This document shows, one piece after another, positions 1 to 9,584 of a stretch of DNA of 46,531 nt; position 1 is the first letter of the stretch; every line of letters starts with the position of its first letter. Both the position numbers and the translations under genes were made by a program. The notes below the pieces were generated by a model. The model saw only the letters and a program-made list of their open reading frames with translations, had not been told where the DNA came from and made no database searches. The DNA is from Acetobacter fabarum (GTDB lineage Bacteria; Pseudomonadota; Alphaproteobacteria; Acetobacterales; Acetobacteraceae), in the NCBI RefSeq assembly GCF_011516925.1, contig NZ_WOTG01000015.1, forward strand, positions 1 through 46,531. Reading direction: 5' to 3'.

Positions 1-2
1 GA

Positions 3-119
3 CAGTGGGACAATACCTCTCAACCGTCTCGACCCGCATGGGCAGCGGTGCATCCGAAACGGTCACGGGATGAGAACAAAAGCGGAAAAGTTGCGCAATT
101 TTGGACACAAATTCAGTGA
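3..119 (+). CDS. possible 3' end of an upstream gene (repB-like position)
   Basis: An open frame enters from the window edge and stops with TGA at 117-119. A second frame is open only to TGA at 71-73. In repABC replicons the gene just before repC is repB, a ParB-like partition gene, so position suggests a repB tail. The visible residues are too few to recognise, and the frame is ambiguous. Confidence 0.2.
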   Translation, partial: QWDNTSQPSRPAWAAVHPKRSRDENKSGKVAQFWTQIQ

Positions 120-262
120 AAAAACAGTGTCTTACACGTGGTTTTTTCACTTTTTGATCTTGTCTGAAAACATGTACACGGGCAGGTTGAGCGGCAGACC
201 GGACACGCGGCTGATTGCGAGTCCGTGCCACCCCATTCGAGGCCCACCAATGACGTAGCCAC

Positions 263-311
263 AAAAAGGAAAACCCTGCCTCTCCCGGTCGGCAAACCGG
301 AAAAGCCAGGG
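263..311 (-). terminator. intrinsic terminator of the candidate antisense RNA
   Basis: Read on the minus strand, CCCTG (311-307) pairs with CAGGG (278-274), enclosing an inner hairpin CCGGT/ACCGG (300-296 with 289-285). It is followed at once by a T-rich run (273-263, TTTTCCTTTTT). This is the shape expected at the 3' end of a repABC antisense RNA. Confidence 0.45.
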
Positions 312-330
312 CACCTGTAACGAACCATAA

Positions 331-365
331 GCTATAGGGGAAAGTAATTGCCCTTTCCCTATAGC
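331..365. repeat. inverted repeat in the repC leader
   Basis: GCTATAGGG (331-339) is matched by CCCTATAGC (357-365). AAAG/CTTT pairs extend the stem and there is one bulge. It lies inside the candidate antisense RNA, about 100 bases before repC. It could be the alternative leader structure that hides the repC ribosome site, or an operator. Confidence 0.5.
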
Positions 366-468
366 CAGCTTCCGCTCGAAACGCAAGCAAATTGCGAACG
401 GGGAAGGTTTGTCCAGATGCCTGTGCCGAGAGGTCTGTCATGACCCATAGCACTGGAACTTTTGAGCT

Positions 469-1797
469 GTGCCCCAGACACACACTGATGACCTCTGCCC
501 GATCCGCAGACGGGGAAAACGCACCCTCACGCCCGCCATGCTCAAGGCGCGTGATGAACTGCTCGGCCTTCCACCGGACTATCCGGATAAATACGCCGTC
601 CTGAATGCGATCAGGGCTTTGCCCCGCTCCTTTCCATTGACGCGCAGCGCACGTGGGCTGCTGGAACGGATGATCGAGAAAACCCGGCCGGAGAGCTGGG
701 AAATGCTCTCAACCCCTTTTATCTACGCCCATAACGCGACACTGATGTCCTGGACGGGGTTGTCGCTTACGGCTTTGAGGCGGGCGGTCAGAGAGCTGGC
801 CGAGGCCGGGATGATCGTGCCCTGTGACGGCCGGAACGGACAGCGAGGACGGCGCTGGCAGGGGCAGGAAGGCATGTCGCAGGTTGGATTCAGTCTGGCG
901 TCCCTGCGCTATCGGTGGCCGGACCTGCAGGCGCAGCTCGAGATTGGCAGACGACAGCGCGCGGAAGTAGCGTTTCTGCGTGAAGCCATTGCCGATCTGA
1001 ACGAGCAGGTGCGCGTGGCGGCCGAGCTGCGGGGCGATGAGGCAACCGCCCTGGAAGCCGCACGGATCATGCGGCTCCGTCGCGGCACGGACCTGATTGA
1101 TACGCTGGTCAGCTATCACGACATCATGAAAGCGCTCTGGGCGCGTGTGAAACCTGTGGAAAAGCCTGCGGAAAACCGTGTCGACAGGCCGCCAGTTTCT
1201 GTCCGGTGTAACCCTGAAATGGCACCCATGGATGCTCAATCTGGCACCCACTATACAGAAAGAAATAACAAAAAACCTAAAGAGGTTGTTGTAGTAGCGC
1301 CCGAGGGGCGCAATCGCATTGAGACAATGCGGCGTGCAGGGCAGGTGTCTCAGCGTGAACCATCCGAGGGGCTGGAAGCATCCATTCTGCGGGGCTTCCC
1401 GGGCACCAGCACGTTCTTTCTGACGGTGTGTCCAGCCTTGCGGGATCTGTGTGGCTCAGCCTCGCCCGACCGTGCCCAGCTGACAGACGCCGCTGAACTG
1501 CTTTCCGGCCGGATCGGCATTGGCTACCAGTCGTGGAAAACCGGCTGCATCGCTCTGGGGCGGTTTGAAGCTGCTGTGGCGGTCATCGTCATGGCGACAC
1601 GCAAGGATCAGGGCGAACAGATCCGTCACCCCGATGCGTATTTCCAGGCCCTGGTCGAACGCGGGGTGCGTGGAACACTCCACCTCGACCGCAGTCTTTA
1701 CGCCCTGAAGGACACGCTGGCACAGGATATGTCGCAAATCCCAGAACGTGCGACAGGCCGGGTGAAAACAGCGTCACAACGGGTGCGGATACAATGA
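469..1797 (+). CDS. repC: RepC-family plasmid replication initiator
   Basis: 442 residues, GTG start; an in-frame ATG follows at 538. The N-terminal half carries the RepC winged-helix pattern: RRGKRTLTPAML near residue 15, then the SNATLS-like region YAHNATLMSWTGLSLTALRR, then EAGMIVPCDGRNGQRGRR. The C-terminal part (about residues 305-420) matches the RepC C-terminal region, ending in HPDAYFQALVERG. RepC binds an origin usually located in its own coding sequence. The middle third is less conserved and AT-rich at the DNA level. Expression is probably limited by the antisense RNA in its leader. The expected repA and repB partners would lie upstream, outside the window. Confidence 0.85.
   Translation: MPQTHTDDLCPIRRRGKRTLTPAMLKARDELLGLPPDYPDKYAVLNAIRALPRSFPLTRSARGLLERMIEKTRPESWEMLSTPFIYAHNATLMSWTGLSLTALRRAVRELAEAGMIVPCDGRNGQRGRRWQGQEGMSQVGFSLASLRYRWPDLQAQLEIGRRQRAEVAFLREAIADLNEQVRVAAELRGDEATALEAARIMRLRRGTDLIDTLVSYHDIMKALWARVKPVEKPAENRVDRPPVSVRCNPEMAPMDAQSGTHYTERNNKKPKEVVVVAPEGRNRIETMRRAGQVSQREPSEGLEASILRGFPGTSTFFLTVCPALRDLCGSASPDRAQLTDAAELLSGRIGIGYQSWKTGCIALGRFEAAVAVIVMATRKDQGEQIRHPDAYFQALVERGVRGTLHLDRSLYALKDTLAQDMSQIPERATGRVKTASQRVRIQ
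1246..1300. other. AT-rich stretch inside repC, candidate oriV
   Basis: A run rich in A and then T (from about 1250 to 1295) interrupts an otherwise GC-rich gene. It encodes the poorly conserved linker between the RepC N- and C-terminal regions. In repABC plasmids the origin maps to an AT-rich part of repC. This assignment is by analogy only. Confidence 0.3.
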
Positions 1798-1841
1798 GGG
1801 AAGGAGCCGGATGGTTCGGCTCAACAGAAAGGATTTACCTC

Positions 1842-2621
1842 ATGGTTCGCAAACCCGCAGGCACATATATGGCACCTGATGGTCGAAATACCCGGGCGTT
1901 GAACGTGCGGTTATGGGGGCGCAGGACAATGCCGGCTCTTGGTCTGCTGGCCTGCTTTGTCAGTTCGACGGTTTGCGCGGAAAATATCCACTCTTATCAG
2001 CGCATCGCTCATGCGACAGACACCAGCAATATCCGGTCTACAGACGGTCATATTTCAGAACAGTCCCTGAACGGCAAAGACGTGATCACCATGACGGCCC
2101 AGGGGATGCAGCTTCTGGGTCTAACAAATAAAGAGGTGGATGGAGCATCCATAGTGCTTCCCCGCACTGAGGTTTTAGAGTTCCATGGTTATATGAAAAT
2201 AGACGGCGAGAAATTAGTTTTTCTCCATAAAGGCGAAAACATTACCTACCTTTCCAAAGCAATTCACACGAAAGACAAGAAAACGGGTCTGACCCATATT
2301 GACCTCGTGCCCGGCACGATCGAGACAGGTATCCTTGGCATCAGCACTGCTACACGCCTTCCCAATGACGGCGTGAAAATTGATGTCATGGTATCGGACA
2401 TCAAATTGGTAGATATGCCAGACTGCAATGACGCACAATGTCCAACAACGGTCAGTCGTGAATCACGCCGTACGGTAATATTGTCTCCCGATCATGCAGA
2501 AACAGTTGATCTTCAACTTGGTGACAACACCGACCTGTCGATCAGGCTCATCTTTTCCCGGCAGCAACTCCCAGCGCAGGTAAAGCAGATAGTTTCTGGT
2601 CCGTCCGGTCACCGGGCGTGA
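1842..2621 (+). CDS. secreted protein of unknown function
   Basis: 259 residues from the ATG at 1842, chosen for its Shine-Dalgarno AGAAAGGA 8 bases upstream. The open frame reaches back to 1794, overlapping the repC stop. Around residues 24-47 a basic stretch (RLWGRR) is followed by a hydrophobic segment and an A-x-A-like cleavage site (STVCA/EN), so export by Sec is likely. The mature part has no domain I recognise. It contains two cysteines in a short loop (PDCNDAQCP) that may form a disulfide. It directly follows repC and may be cotranscribed with it. Confidence 0.6.
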   Translation: MVRKPAGTYMAPDGRNTRALNVRLWGRRTMPALGLLACFVSSTVCAENIHSYQRIAHATDTSNIRSTDGHISEQSLNGKDVITMTAQGMQLLGLTNKEVDGASIVLPRTEVLEFHGYMKIDGEKLVFLHKGENITYLSKAIHTKDKKTGLTHIDLVPGTIETGILGISTATRLPNDGVKIDVMVSDIKLVDMPDCNDAQCPTTVSRESRRTVILSPDHAETVDLQLGDNTDLSIRLIFSRQQLPAQVKQIVSGPSGHRA

Positions 2622-2646
2622 GATAAGTTTGCCGCTCTCCCCCTCA

Positions 2647-3078
2647 ATGACATCAAGCACATTCGTTGACAACACAGACGCAATCCATGCGGCCGTAGAC
2701 AGCGATCTTTATTGGTTTCCAGAAATGTTGGCTTTGGCCAGACGTGCAGATGATCTGGCTACTCGACTGGAGGAATGGGCGTCAACATCTCAAAGGGCAA
2801 CGAGCGACCTGGATGTGGCTGGTCTGCCAGAAGGTATACCGGACACTGTGATCGCACTAACCAACTGCCCGGAAAACAGGGACATCGCAACTGTCCTCAA
2901 CGACCCGAGCACCTCTTACTGGCTTAAGCGCGCCCTTTGGAGCTCCATGAACTGCGATCCAGTCGATCTCGCAAACGACTGCGAGCATCTTTCTGCCCTA
3001 CTGGGAAAGTGGGCAGACCGCATGCTGTCTGCTGCCATTGAAGAATTTGGCGGCGACCCTGACCATGAAAGTCTCTGA
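2647..3078 (+). CDS. hypothetical protein
   Basis: 143 residues from the ATG at 2647; a TTG at 2629 would add six. It looks soluble and acidic, with an amphipathic helix-rich pattern (LALARRADDLATRLEEWA) and WxKRALW/CEHLSALLGKWADRML segments. I recognise no family. It lies 25 bases after the secreted protein gene on the same strand, so it is probably in the same transcript. No clear ribosome site is visible. Confidence 0.45.
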   Translation: MTSSTFVDNTDAIHAAVDSDLYWFPEMLALARRADDLATRLEEWASTSQRATSDLDVAGLPEGIPDTVIALTNCPENRDIATVLNDPSTSYWLKRALWSSMNCDPVDLANDCEHLSALLGKWADRMLSAAIEEFGGDPDHESL

Positions 3079-3125
3079 CATGCCAAACCATCACCTCAAT
3101 CCCTTTGCTGTTTGGCCTTGAACCG

Positions 3126-3323
3126 ATGGACATTTTTTACAACCCGTATGAGCTGATACAGTTCCAGATTGCACTCGTGATCGCGGGTCTGGTGTCGTGC
3201 TGTGTCCTCGGTTTTCTTGTGTCCAACAGAAGAATCTGGCTAGGACTCACACTACTGTCATGGGCGTGTCTTGCGCTTTTCTATGCGGCGCAAGCACCGT
3301 CTGGTACACCATTCCTCCAGTAG
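3126..3323 (+). CDS. small membrane protein
   Basis: 65 residues from the ATG at 3126, or 72 from a TTG at 3105. Two hydrophobic segments are visible, roughly residues 12-32 and 39-57, separated by the basic turn SNRRIW. That predicts a two-pass inner-membrane protein. No family is recognised. It follows the hypothetical gene by about 50 bases. Confidence 0.4.
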   Translation: MDIFYNPYELIQFQIALVIAGLVSCCVLGFLVSNRRIWLGLTLLSWACLALFYAAQAPSGTPFLQ

Positions 3324-3453
3324 TGGTGACTGGCGGCAGTATTTTCCCGAGACGACCCTGACAGGGTGCCTTTCAAAAACCATGGAATCCTGCCACAGAC
3401 CCTGCCTTCTGCTTACGCGCTTCGCGCCAGATGTTCAGGGAATATTTCGACTT

Positions 3454-3945
3454 ATGTCCATTACCGACCGACCAACACCTGACGATCTCAAACGGATGAC
3501 AGCCACCATCGTTAAGGGCTTTCTTGCCGGGAACCCGATGGATTTGAAAAAACTCCCCGCGCTGATCAAGCTTGTTTATAGGTCGCTGGAAGAAGCACAC
3601 ATCCCGGTGGAGGAACCAGAACCGGAAATTCCGGCCGTGCCAATCGAAGAATCCGTTTTCCATAATTATATTGTCTGTCTTGAAGATGGTCGGCACATGA
3701 AGCTTCTGAAGAGCCATCTCAGGCGGATATACAATATGACACCCGACGAATACCGGGAAAAATGGGGACTGCCACCGGATTATCCTATGGTCCCCAAAGC
3801 CTATTCTGAGAAATGCGCGGCTAATGAGTACAAACGGAAGCACGGACGCAAAATGCCTGTCCGGCGCAAGAAGGACCCGAATCAGGCTCCTATGCTGAAA
3901 GGTGTACTACCCAAATCCAACCGAAAACGTAAACGTCCCGACTGA
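3454..3945 (+). CDS. Ros/MucR-family transcriptional regulator
   Basis: 163 residues from the ATG at 3454; the frame is open further upstream, but similarity begins here. Residues 11-50 match the MucR N-terminal helical region. Residues 71-112 hold the signature YIVCLEDG, then HLRRIYNMTPDEYREKWGLPPDYPMV, typical of MucR DNA-binding domains. MucR proteins bind AT-rich DNA and silence genes. In the zinc-finger region only C75 and H88 are obvious ligands: the second cysteine is D78 and the second histidine is replaced by I/Y. Zinc binding may therefore use Asp or be absent, as known for some MucR homologues. The C-terminus is very basic. It converges on dnaE2 with a 4-base gap. Confidence 0.85.
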   Translation: MSITDRPTPDDLKRMTATIVKGFLAGNPMDLKKLPALIKLVYRSLEEAHIPVEEPEPEIPAVPIEESVFHNYIVCLEDGRHMKLLKSHLRRIYNMTPDEYREKWGLPPDYPMVPKAYSEKCAANEYKRKHGRKMPVRRKKDPNQAPMLKGVLPKSNRKRKRPD

Positions 3946-3949
3946 GGTT

Positions 3950-6900
3950 TTAGCGAAAATCCCGTGAACTGATCGCAATATCGCGCCCACTTCCGTTGCT
4001 AAGGCGGGAGAGCATTGGCTGGAGATCCTCGACAAAGCGCACGACCAGATGGGTCACATCACCTTCGCGCTGGAGGCGCGCGTAAGCCGCGATGAAGCCC
4101 GATCCAACAATAATGGCCCGTTGCGCTGTCACGCGATCTTTCCACAAAACCAGATTGGCCGTGCCGGTTTCATCTTCAATCGTCATGAACATGACCCCGT
4201 TCGCGGTAGAGGGCCGCTGGCGCATCAGCACCAGACCAGCCACCCGCACGTAAGCACCATCACGGACCTGCGCCAGATCCGCAATGGGGATAATCTCCTG
4301 ACGGGCGAGGGTGTCGCGCAGGAAGCTGAGCGGATGGGCACGCAGGCTCAGTCCTGTCGTATGGTAATCTTCCACCACGGCGTTGCCTGCCGAGACTTCG
4401 GGTAATTGCGGGTCAGGCTCCCAGATTTCGGGGGTCGGTGCATTCCGCCCCCGGTCGGCCGCTTCAAAAAGAGGTAGCGGGGCTGCGCCAAAACCCTTGA
4501 GCGTCCACAAGGCCTGTCGCCTGTCGGCCCCCAGTGCGCGAAAGGCATCCGCTTCGGCGAGCTTTTCCAGCAAAGATAGCGGTACATCCGAGCGGCGCCA
4601 GACATCGTCCAGACTGTCATACCCCGCCCCGCGGGCGAGGGTCAGCCGAGCTATGGCGTCACACGATAGGCCCGACACCAGTCGGAAACCCAGACGCACA
4701 GCCTGCCGCGTTCCATTGCGTCCTGTTTCCAACGTGCAGTCCCAGCGTGAGGCATTGATGCAGACCGGCCGGACTTCCACCCCGTGCTCGCGCGCGTCGC
4801 GTACAATCTGGGCCGGGGCATAAAACCCCATGGGCTGGCTGTTGAGCAGGGCAGCACAGAACACATCGGGATAATGGCATTTCAGCCAGGCCGAGGCGTA
4901 GGCAATCAGCGCGAAACTCGCCGCATGGCTTTCGGGGAAACCATACGCTCCGAAGCCTTCCAACTGTGTCCAAATGCGCGCAGCGAAAGCTGGATCATAT
5001 CCATTGGCAATCATGCCGCCCAGCAAACGGGCCTTCATATGGTGGACACCACCCGTGGAGCGGAATGTCCCCATGGAGCGCCGGAGCTGGTCTGCTTCCC
5101 CACCCGTAAAGCCCGCACAATGCACCGCAACCTGCATGGCCTGCTCCTGAAACAGCGGAATGCCGAGTGTCTTGCCCAGAATACGCTGTAGGGCGGGGCT
5201 GGGGCAGTCCGGAGCTTCTTCTCCCGCCCGGCGCCGCAGATAGGGATGGACCATGTCGCCAGTAATGGGACCAGGGCGCACGATGGCGACCTGCACAACC
5301 AGATCGTAGAAGGTGGCGGGCTTTGTGCGCGGCAGCATGGCCATCTGCGCGCGGCTCTCGATCTGGAACGTCCCCAGCGTGTCCGCCCGGGCAATCATCT
5401 GGTAGGTCGCGCGGTCCTCGGGCGGGATTGCCGTCATGTCGAGCGTGCGGTGGTAGCCTGACTGGATGAGGTCAAAACAGCGCCGCAGACAGCCGAGCAT
5501 GCCAAGGCCCAGCACATCGACCTTCATCATCCGCATCCGGTCGATGTCATCCTTGTCCCAGACCAGGGTCTGGCGTTCCGCCATGGCGGCGGGGCGCACG
5601 GGCACCAGTTCGTCGAGCCGGTCAGCGGTCAGCACGAACCCGCCGGGATGGGTGCCATACTGGCGCGGAAAGCCCACCAGTAGACGGGCAAGTTGCAGGA
5701 CCATGCCAAGTCGCCTGTCGCCAGCAGACAGGCCGATCTGTGCCAGCCGTTCGGCAAGCAGGGCCTCGTCGTGCAGGACACTGGCCAGATGTTTCGACAT
5801 CTGGCCCAGAAGGTCCTCTGGCAGACCGAATGCCCTGCCGACTTCCCGCAGCGCCCCTTTAGGCTGGAAACGCATCAGAGTGGCGCACAGGGCCGCATGG
5901 GAGCGACCATAGCGCCGATAGATCCACTGGATGACTTCCTCGCGCCGGTCGGCTTCGAAATCCACATCGATGTCAGGTGGCTCCTGCCGCTCTTCGGAGA
6001 CAAAGCGTTCGAACAGGAGGCCTGAGCGGACGGGATCAATGGCCGTGATCCCCAGCACGTAACACACGGCAGAATTGGCGGCCGAACCGCGGCCCTGGCA
6101 TAAGATGCCGCGGGAGCGGGCATAGGCGACAATGGTATTTACCGTCAGGAAATACGGCGCATAGCCAAGACGTTCGATCAGGGCCAGTTCGTGATCGAGC
6201 TGCTGACGGACATCGAGAGGTGTGCCGGTTGGATAGCGATAAGGCACGCCGGCCCTGACGAGGCGGGTTAGAACGGCCTGCGGTGTCTCACCGCTTCCGT
6301 CAGTCTCATCAGGATACTGGTAGCGCAGATCCTCCAGCGAGAAACGACAAGCGGCGGCAATCTCCTGACTGCGCACCAGAGCGTCCTCATAGCCGGGGAA
6401 CAGGGCACGGATCTCGCTCGGGCCGCGCAGGTGGCGGGAGAGATGCCGGGTGCGTTCCGCTCCCAGTGTTTCGAGAGTGCGGTGGCAACGAATAGCTGTC
6501 ATCACATCATGAAGGGTCTGGCGGGACGGGGCATGCCACAGCACATCTCCCGTGACGACGGGGAGCACGCCATTTTGGACACAGAGCCGCGCAATCCACG
6601 CCAATCGTTCGCTCTCATGCCCCTCGAAACGGCGTGTAAGTGCTACATAGGCCGGGCCGTCTTCTTTCTGTCGGGCCAGTTCTGCCAGCCGTTCCATGTC
6701 ACCCGGCAGGCGCTGGTTATCCGTGGCGAGCAGAATCAGAATCAGATTACGAGCTTCGCGCGTCAGATCCTGCCAGCGGAGCTGGAACGCATCATGCGGG
6801 CCACGGCGCGCACCCAGCGTCAACAGCCGACACAGCGAAGCCCAACCCTCCCGATCCCGTGGATAGGCGAGTAGGCTCACGCCCTCTTCCAGCTCCAGCC

Positions 6901-7105
6901 GTGTCCCCGGAATGAGGCGGATACCGTGCTCAGTCGCCGCGTCATGGGCACGCACCAGCCCGGCCACCGAATTGTAATCGGTGATACCCAGTGTCGTGTA
7001 GCCCAGCGCTCTGGCCTGCTGCATCAGTTCACCGGGATGGCTGGCCCCGCGCAGGAACGAGAAACAGGTCGCCACCTGCAACTCGACATAGCCTGCCTCA
7101 CTCAC
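3950..7105 (-). CDS. dnaE2: error-prone DNA polymerase DnaE2/ImuC
   Basis: 1051 residues from the GTG at 7105, which has GAGG 6 bases upstream and overlaps the stop of the preceding small ORF. The open frame extends to 7216, but similarity starts at the GTG. Domains in order: PHP ([19 protein letters not shown], then [15 protein letters not shown]), palm with PDIDVDF supplying catalytic aspartates, the GRGSAANSA fingers motif, DVLGLGML, and a C-terminal OB fold ([15 protein letters not shown]). Length is normal for DnaE2. It is the translesion polymerase of the SOS mutasome and works with ImuA and ImuB at damaged forks. It is the last gene of the LexA-controlled minus-strand operon. Confidence 0.95.
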   Translation of the reverse strand: MSEAGYVELQVATCFSFLRGASHPGELMQQARALGYTTLGITDYNSVAGLVRAHDAATEHGIRLIPGTRLELEEGVSLLAYPRDREGWASLCRLLTLGARRGPHDAFQLRWQDLTREARNLILILLATDNQRLPGDMERLAELARQKEDGPAYVALTRRFEGHESERLAWIARLCVQNGVLPVVTGDVLWHAPSRQTLHDVMTAIRCHRTLETLGAERTRHLSRHLRGPSEIRALFPGYEDALVRSQEIAAACRFSLEDLRYQYPDETDGSGETPQAVLTRLVRAGVPYRYPTGTPLDVRQQLDHELALIERLGYAPYFLTVNTIVAYARSRGILCQGRGSAANSAVCYVLGITAIDPVRSGLLFERFVSEERQEPPDIDVDFEADRREEVIQWIYRRYGRSHAALCATLMRFQPKGALREVGRAFGLPEDLLGQMSKHLASVLHDEALLAERLAQIGLSAGDRRLGMVLQLARLLVGFPRQYGTHPGGFVLTADRLDELVPVRPAAMAERQTLVWDKDDIDRMRMMKVDVLGLGMLGCLRRCFDLIQSGYHRTLDMTAIPPEDRATYQMIARADTLGTFQIESRAQMAMLPRTKPATFYDLVVQVAIVRPGPITGDMVHPYLRRRAGEEAPDCPSPALQRILGKTLGIPLFQEQAMQVAVHCAGFTGGEADQLRRSMGTFRSTGGVHHMKARLLGGMIANGYDPAFAARIWTQLEGFGAYGFPESHAASFALIAYASAWLKCHYPDVFCAALLNSQPMGFYAPAQIVRDAREHGVEVRPVCINASRWDCTLETGRNGTRQAVRLGFRLVSGLSCDAIARLTLARGAGYDSLDDVWRRSDVPLSLLEKLAEADAFRALGADRRQALWTLKGFGAAPLPLFEAADRGRNAPTPEIWEPDPQLPEVSAGNAVVEDYHTTGLSLRAHPLSFLRDTLARQEIIPIADLAQVRDGAYVRVAGLVLMRQRPSTANGVMFMTIEDETGTANLVLWKDRVTAQRAIIVGSGFIAAYARLQREGDVTHLVVRFVEDLQPMLSRLSNGSGRDIAISSRDFR

Positions 7106-7349
7106 AGCGGGCCTCGGTCGGGTGCGGATGGGCTGAAGCTGTGTGGCTGCCTGTATCCTGCGCACGGCACAGGATGAAGCCACAGCGTTCGAGATGGGCG
7201 ACCAACCGCTCAGCAACCAGCCGGGCCATCAGCTCGTCCGCATCATGCACCCGGCGGCGGCCATCATGACATAGCGCGTGCATGAGGGCATCGGCGATGT
7301 CGTCTGTACGGGCCGGACGCAGGCCGGGAAGGTCTGGCGGGCGCTGCAT
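7098..7349 (-). CDS. small protein between imuB and dnaE2
   Basis: 83 residues from the ATG at 7349, which overlaps the imuB stop as TGATG. Its own stop overlaps the dnaE2 GTG, so all three genes look translationally coupled. It is rich in Arg and His, with a helical core ([40 protein letters not shown]). No family is recognised. The coupling on both sides argues for a real gene expressed with the mutasome. An accessory role is inference. Confidence 0.6.
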   Translation of the reverse strand: MQRPPDLPGLRPARTDDIADALMHALCHDGRRRVHDADELMARLVAERLVAHLERCGFILCRAQDTGSHTASAHPHPTEARCE

Positions 7350-8869
7350 CAGAAAAGCCCATGCAGGAACCATACGGCCCGCCCTTTAGCCGGACCCGTG
7401 CCATCATGAGCGACGAACAACCAGAAGCGTTCGCCCTCTGCCGTCTCGGCTACCCAGTAATCGCGCGCGCAAGCACTCTGGGGGTCATGCCACCAGTCGC
7501 TCCACACCCGCTCTGGGCCGATCAACCCGCGAATGGTGTGCGTGGCACGCCTCCAGCGGAAGGCTTTGGGCGCACCGTCAGGCCAGAGCTCCGTAACGGT
7601 AAGGGGAGCGGGGGTCGGCAGCAATCGGGCAGGTCGTGGCCCATGAGGACCGACTGAGAAGTGTTCCGCCATACCCTGCACGCGCTCACACCCCTTATAA
7701 GCCTGTTCGCATTCAGGAAACTGGCTGGCTCCATCGTGCAGGCGCGAGAGGCTTTGAATCCCGACCCGTCCCCCAAGACGCTCAAGGAGGGCAGGCAGGC
7801 CTGCGGGATCGGTGGCGGGTGTCAGCCAGTCCCGGTTGGTCGGGGCGTCCAGTGGGGCTGTTTCTGTCGCACTGAGGGTAAAGGCTTCAATCCCGAAGCC
7901 CGGTTCGATGGTTTCGATCCGCTCGGCCAGAAGCCGGTTCAGCCGGACAGGATCGGCGCTGGCGTTCGACAGTCCAATCTGAAGGCTCTGGAGTGTGCCA
8001 TCGACCCGCATGCACTGCACCTGCAGTTGGCGTGCGCCGTGCCCCCGCCGGCTCAGGGTGCCTGCCAATTCCGCCACGAGGTTTTCCAGAGCGCGGGCAA
8101 TGGCTGGGGCCGTGCTGATTGGTTCAACCAGTGTGCCGGAAGCACGGAAAGCCTGTGGTGCTGTCCTGAAGGAAAGGGGTTCAGGTAGGCGTCCCATCGC
8201 CTGATCAAGCCGGTCGGGTAGGGCCTGCCCAAAGCGGCGTGCCAGAGGCGCGCGAGGCATATCCAGCAGCTGGCCGACACGCACCAGGCCCAGACGGCGC
8301 AGGGTCGCCAGTGTCTCAGGTTCAAGTCGCAGGCTGGCCAGAGGTAGTTCGCGCAGGACACTCTCCTGCCCCCTCGGGGGAATGAGAGTGATGGACCGGT
8401 GGCTGCTGCGGGCGACAGCCGCCGCCATGGCCGCTGTATCTGCGATCGCGATCCGGGCCGAATAACCGGCCTTTGCAAGACGGGTCAGCAGGTGTTCAGC
8501 CATCTGGTCCTCACCTCCAAAAAGATGATCACAGCCAGTGGTCTCCACCCACACGCCATCGGCGCCATCGGTGGCTGTGAGGGGCGACAGCCACTGGCAC
8601 CACAGTGTGAGCGCCTTCAGTGCGGCCTGATCGGTCGCAGGTTCGGCCTGCGCCACGTGCAGCTCTGGGTGCATGGCCCTGGCCTGTGCCAATGGCATCC
8701 CGTGGCAGATCCCCAGTCGTAGGGCTATGGGATCGGCTGCTGTCACCAGAAGCCGGCCACGCTCAGGCGCGTAGAGCACCAGTCCGCTGCGTGAAGGGGA
8801 TGGCTGCTGTTTCTGGTGTCGCTCGATCGGCCAGAGGGGCAGCCACAGGGAGAGAATACGTCGGGTCAT
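7349..8869 (-). CDS. imuB: ImuB, inactive Y-family polymerase-like mutasome hub
   Basis: 506 residues from the ATG at 8869 (MTRRILSLWLPLWPIER), the usual ImuB start; the frame is open to 8953. The Y-family layout is visible: an N-terminal palm without the usual acidic residues, LVTAADPIALRLGICHGMPLAQARAM, GYSARIAIADTAAMAAAVAR, and a helix-hairpin-helix region (LRRLGLVRVGQLLDMPRAPLARRFG). ImuB is a non-catalytic Y-polymerase relative that binds the sliding clamp and recruits DnaE2 and ImuA. Its start lies inside the end of imuA (107-base overlap). Confidence 0.92.
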   Translation of the reverse strand: MTRRILSLWLPLWPIERHQKQQPSPSRSGLVLYAPERGRLLVTAADPIALRLGICHGMPLAQARAMHPELHVAQAEPATDQAALKALTLWCQWLSPLTATDGADGVWVETTGCDHLFGGEDQMAEHLLTRLAKAGYSARIAIADTAAMAAAVARSSHRSITLIPPRGQESVLRELPLASLRLEPETLATLRRLGLVRVGQLLDMPRAPLARRFGQALPDRLDQAMGRLPEPLSFRTAPQAFRASGTLVEPISTAPAIARALENLVAELAGTLSRRGHGARQLQVQCMRVDGTLQSLQIGLSNASADPVRLNRLLAERIETIEPGFGIEAFTLSATETAPLDAPTNRDWLTPATDPAGLPALLERLGGRVGIQSLSRLHDGASQFPECEQAYKGCERVQGMAEHFSVGPHGPRPARLLPTPAPLTVTELWPDGAPKAFRWRRATHTIRGLIGPERVWSDWWHDPQSACARDYWVAETAEGERFWLFVAHDGTGPAKGRAVWFLHGLF

Positions 8870-9551
8870 GGCGTGTCGGGGTAATGATCCAGGTGCCGCC
8901 AGGTCCACCGCGATGACGCAGCAGTTCGACAGCCCAGCGCTCTGCGCCGGCAACCGGAGAAAGAGAGGGGAGATCGGTGCGTAGTGTTGAGGGGCTGCCC
9001 CCGATCCGCCAGCGGGTCATGCTGGCGCTGGCTGGCGGGTCATTCTGAGCCCCTGCCGTGCGACAGAGCAGGAAGCCACTGACATGGCTTCGACTGGCAG
9101 CCAGCACGAGGCGGCGGGACTGGGTGAGCGTAAGCGGTGTACGGATATCCGCGACCAGGGCACAGACCCCGCGTTCGTTCAGCACGTCCTCGCACAAAGC
9201 TTCCAGACCACCCTTGCGGGTGGTGACGCAGAGCAGGCGACCGGGATTAAGGCCGGACTGACGGATGCCCGGTGCGGACAGGTCAGGGTAATCCTCACTG
9301 GCCCAGATCACCGGCCCAGTGGTGCGGGCCAGCACATGAGCGACGAAGGCTGCTGAGCGGGAAGAGAAAGCACTATCGCGTCCGGCGCTGAACACTTCAT
9401 GCACGCAGCCTTGTGCAAGGCCGCCGTCCAGATGCGTGTCGATGGCTGTAAACCCGGTTGGTAGCCGGTCGGCCAACGTGGGCTGGGGGGCTTCCATCCG
9501 GCGGATTTTCTCGCGCAGAAGATCCAGCGTATCAGTCTTGTTCTGGTGCAT
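8763..9551 (-). CDS. imuA: ImuA, RecA-like mutasome protein
   Basis: 262 residues; ATG at 9551 with AAGGAG 7 bases upstream. The RecA/SulA-like core is visible in LPTGFTAIDTHLDGGLAQGCVHEVFS (in the Walker A area, but without a full GKT motif), then FVAHVLARTTGPVIWASEDYPDLSAPG, then ALVADIRTPLTLTQSRRLVLAA. ImuA binds RecA/ImuB and helps recruit the error-prone complex. It is the first gene of the minus-strand cassette imuA-imuB-small ORF-dnaE2 and sits right behind a LexA box. Confidence 0.92.
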   Translation of the reverse strand: MHQNKTDTLDLLREKIRRMEAPQPTLADRLPTGFTAIDTHLDGGLAQGCVHEVFSAGRDSAFSSRSAAFVAHVLARTTGPVIWASEDYPDLSAPGIRQSGLNPGRLLCVTTRKGGLEALCEDVLNERGVCALVADIRTPLTLTQSRRLVLAASRSHVSGFLLCRTAGAQNDPPASASMTRWRIGGSPSTLRTDLPSLSPVAGAERWAVELLRHRGGPGGTWIITPTRHDPTYSLPVAAPLADRATPETAAIPFTQRTGALRA

Positions 9552-9584
9552 GGGGTCGCTCCTTTACCCCTAATGGCTACAACA

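Larger units (their letters stand above)
263..385 (-). ncRNA. candidate antisense counter-transcribed RNA in the repC leader
   Basis: In repABC plasmids the repB-repC gap encodes a short antisense RNA that limits RepC synthesis and sets incompatibility. Here the minus strand has a weak -10-like TATAGG with a -35-like TTGCGT about 17 bases upstream. It then crosses an inverted repeat at 331-365 and reaches an intrinsic-terminator shape at 311-263. Position and the terminator support an antisense RNA. The promoter is only a guess and the 5' end is not defined. Confidence 0.4.

Noticed and set aside
709..1251. 180-codon minus-strand ORF
   Set aside because: Lies fully opposite repC, with Arg/His-rich non-protein-like content.
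4049..7269. many plus-strand ORFs of 70-150 codons
   Set aside because: All lie opposite dnaE2, which is strongly supported by motifs.
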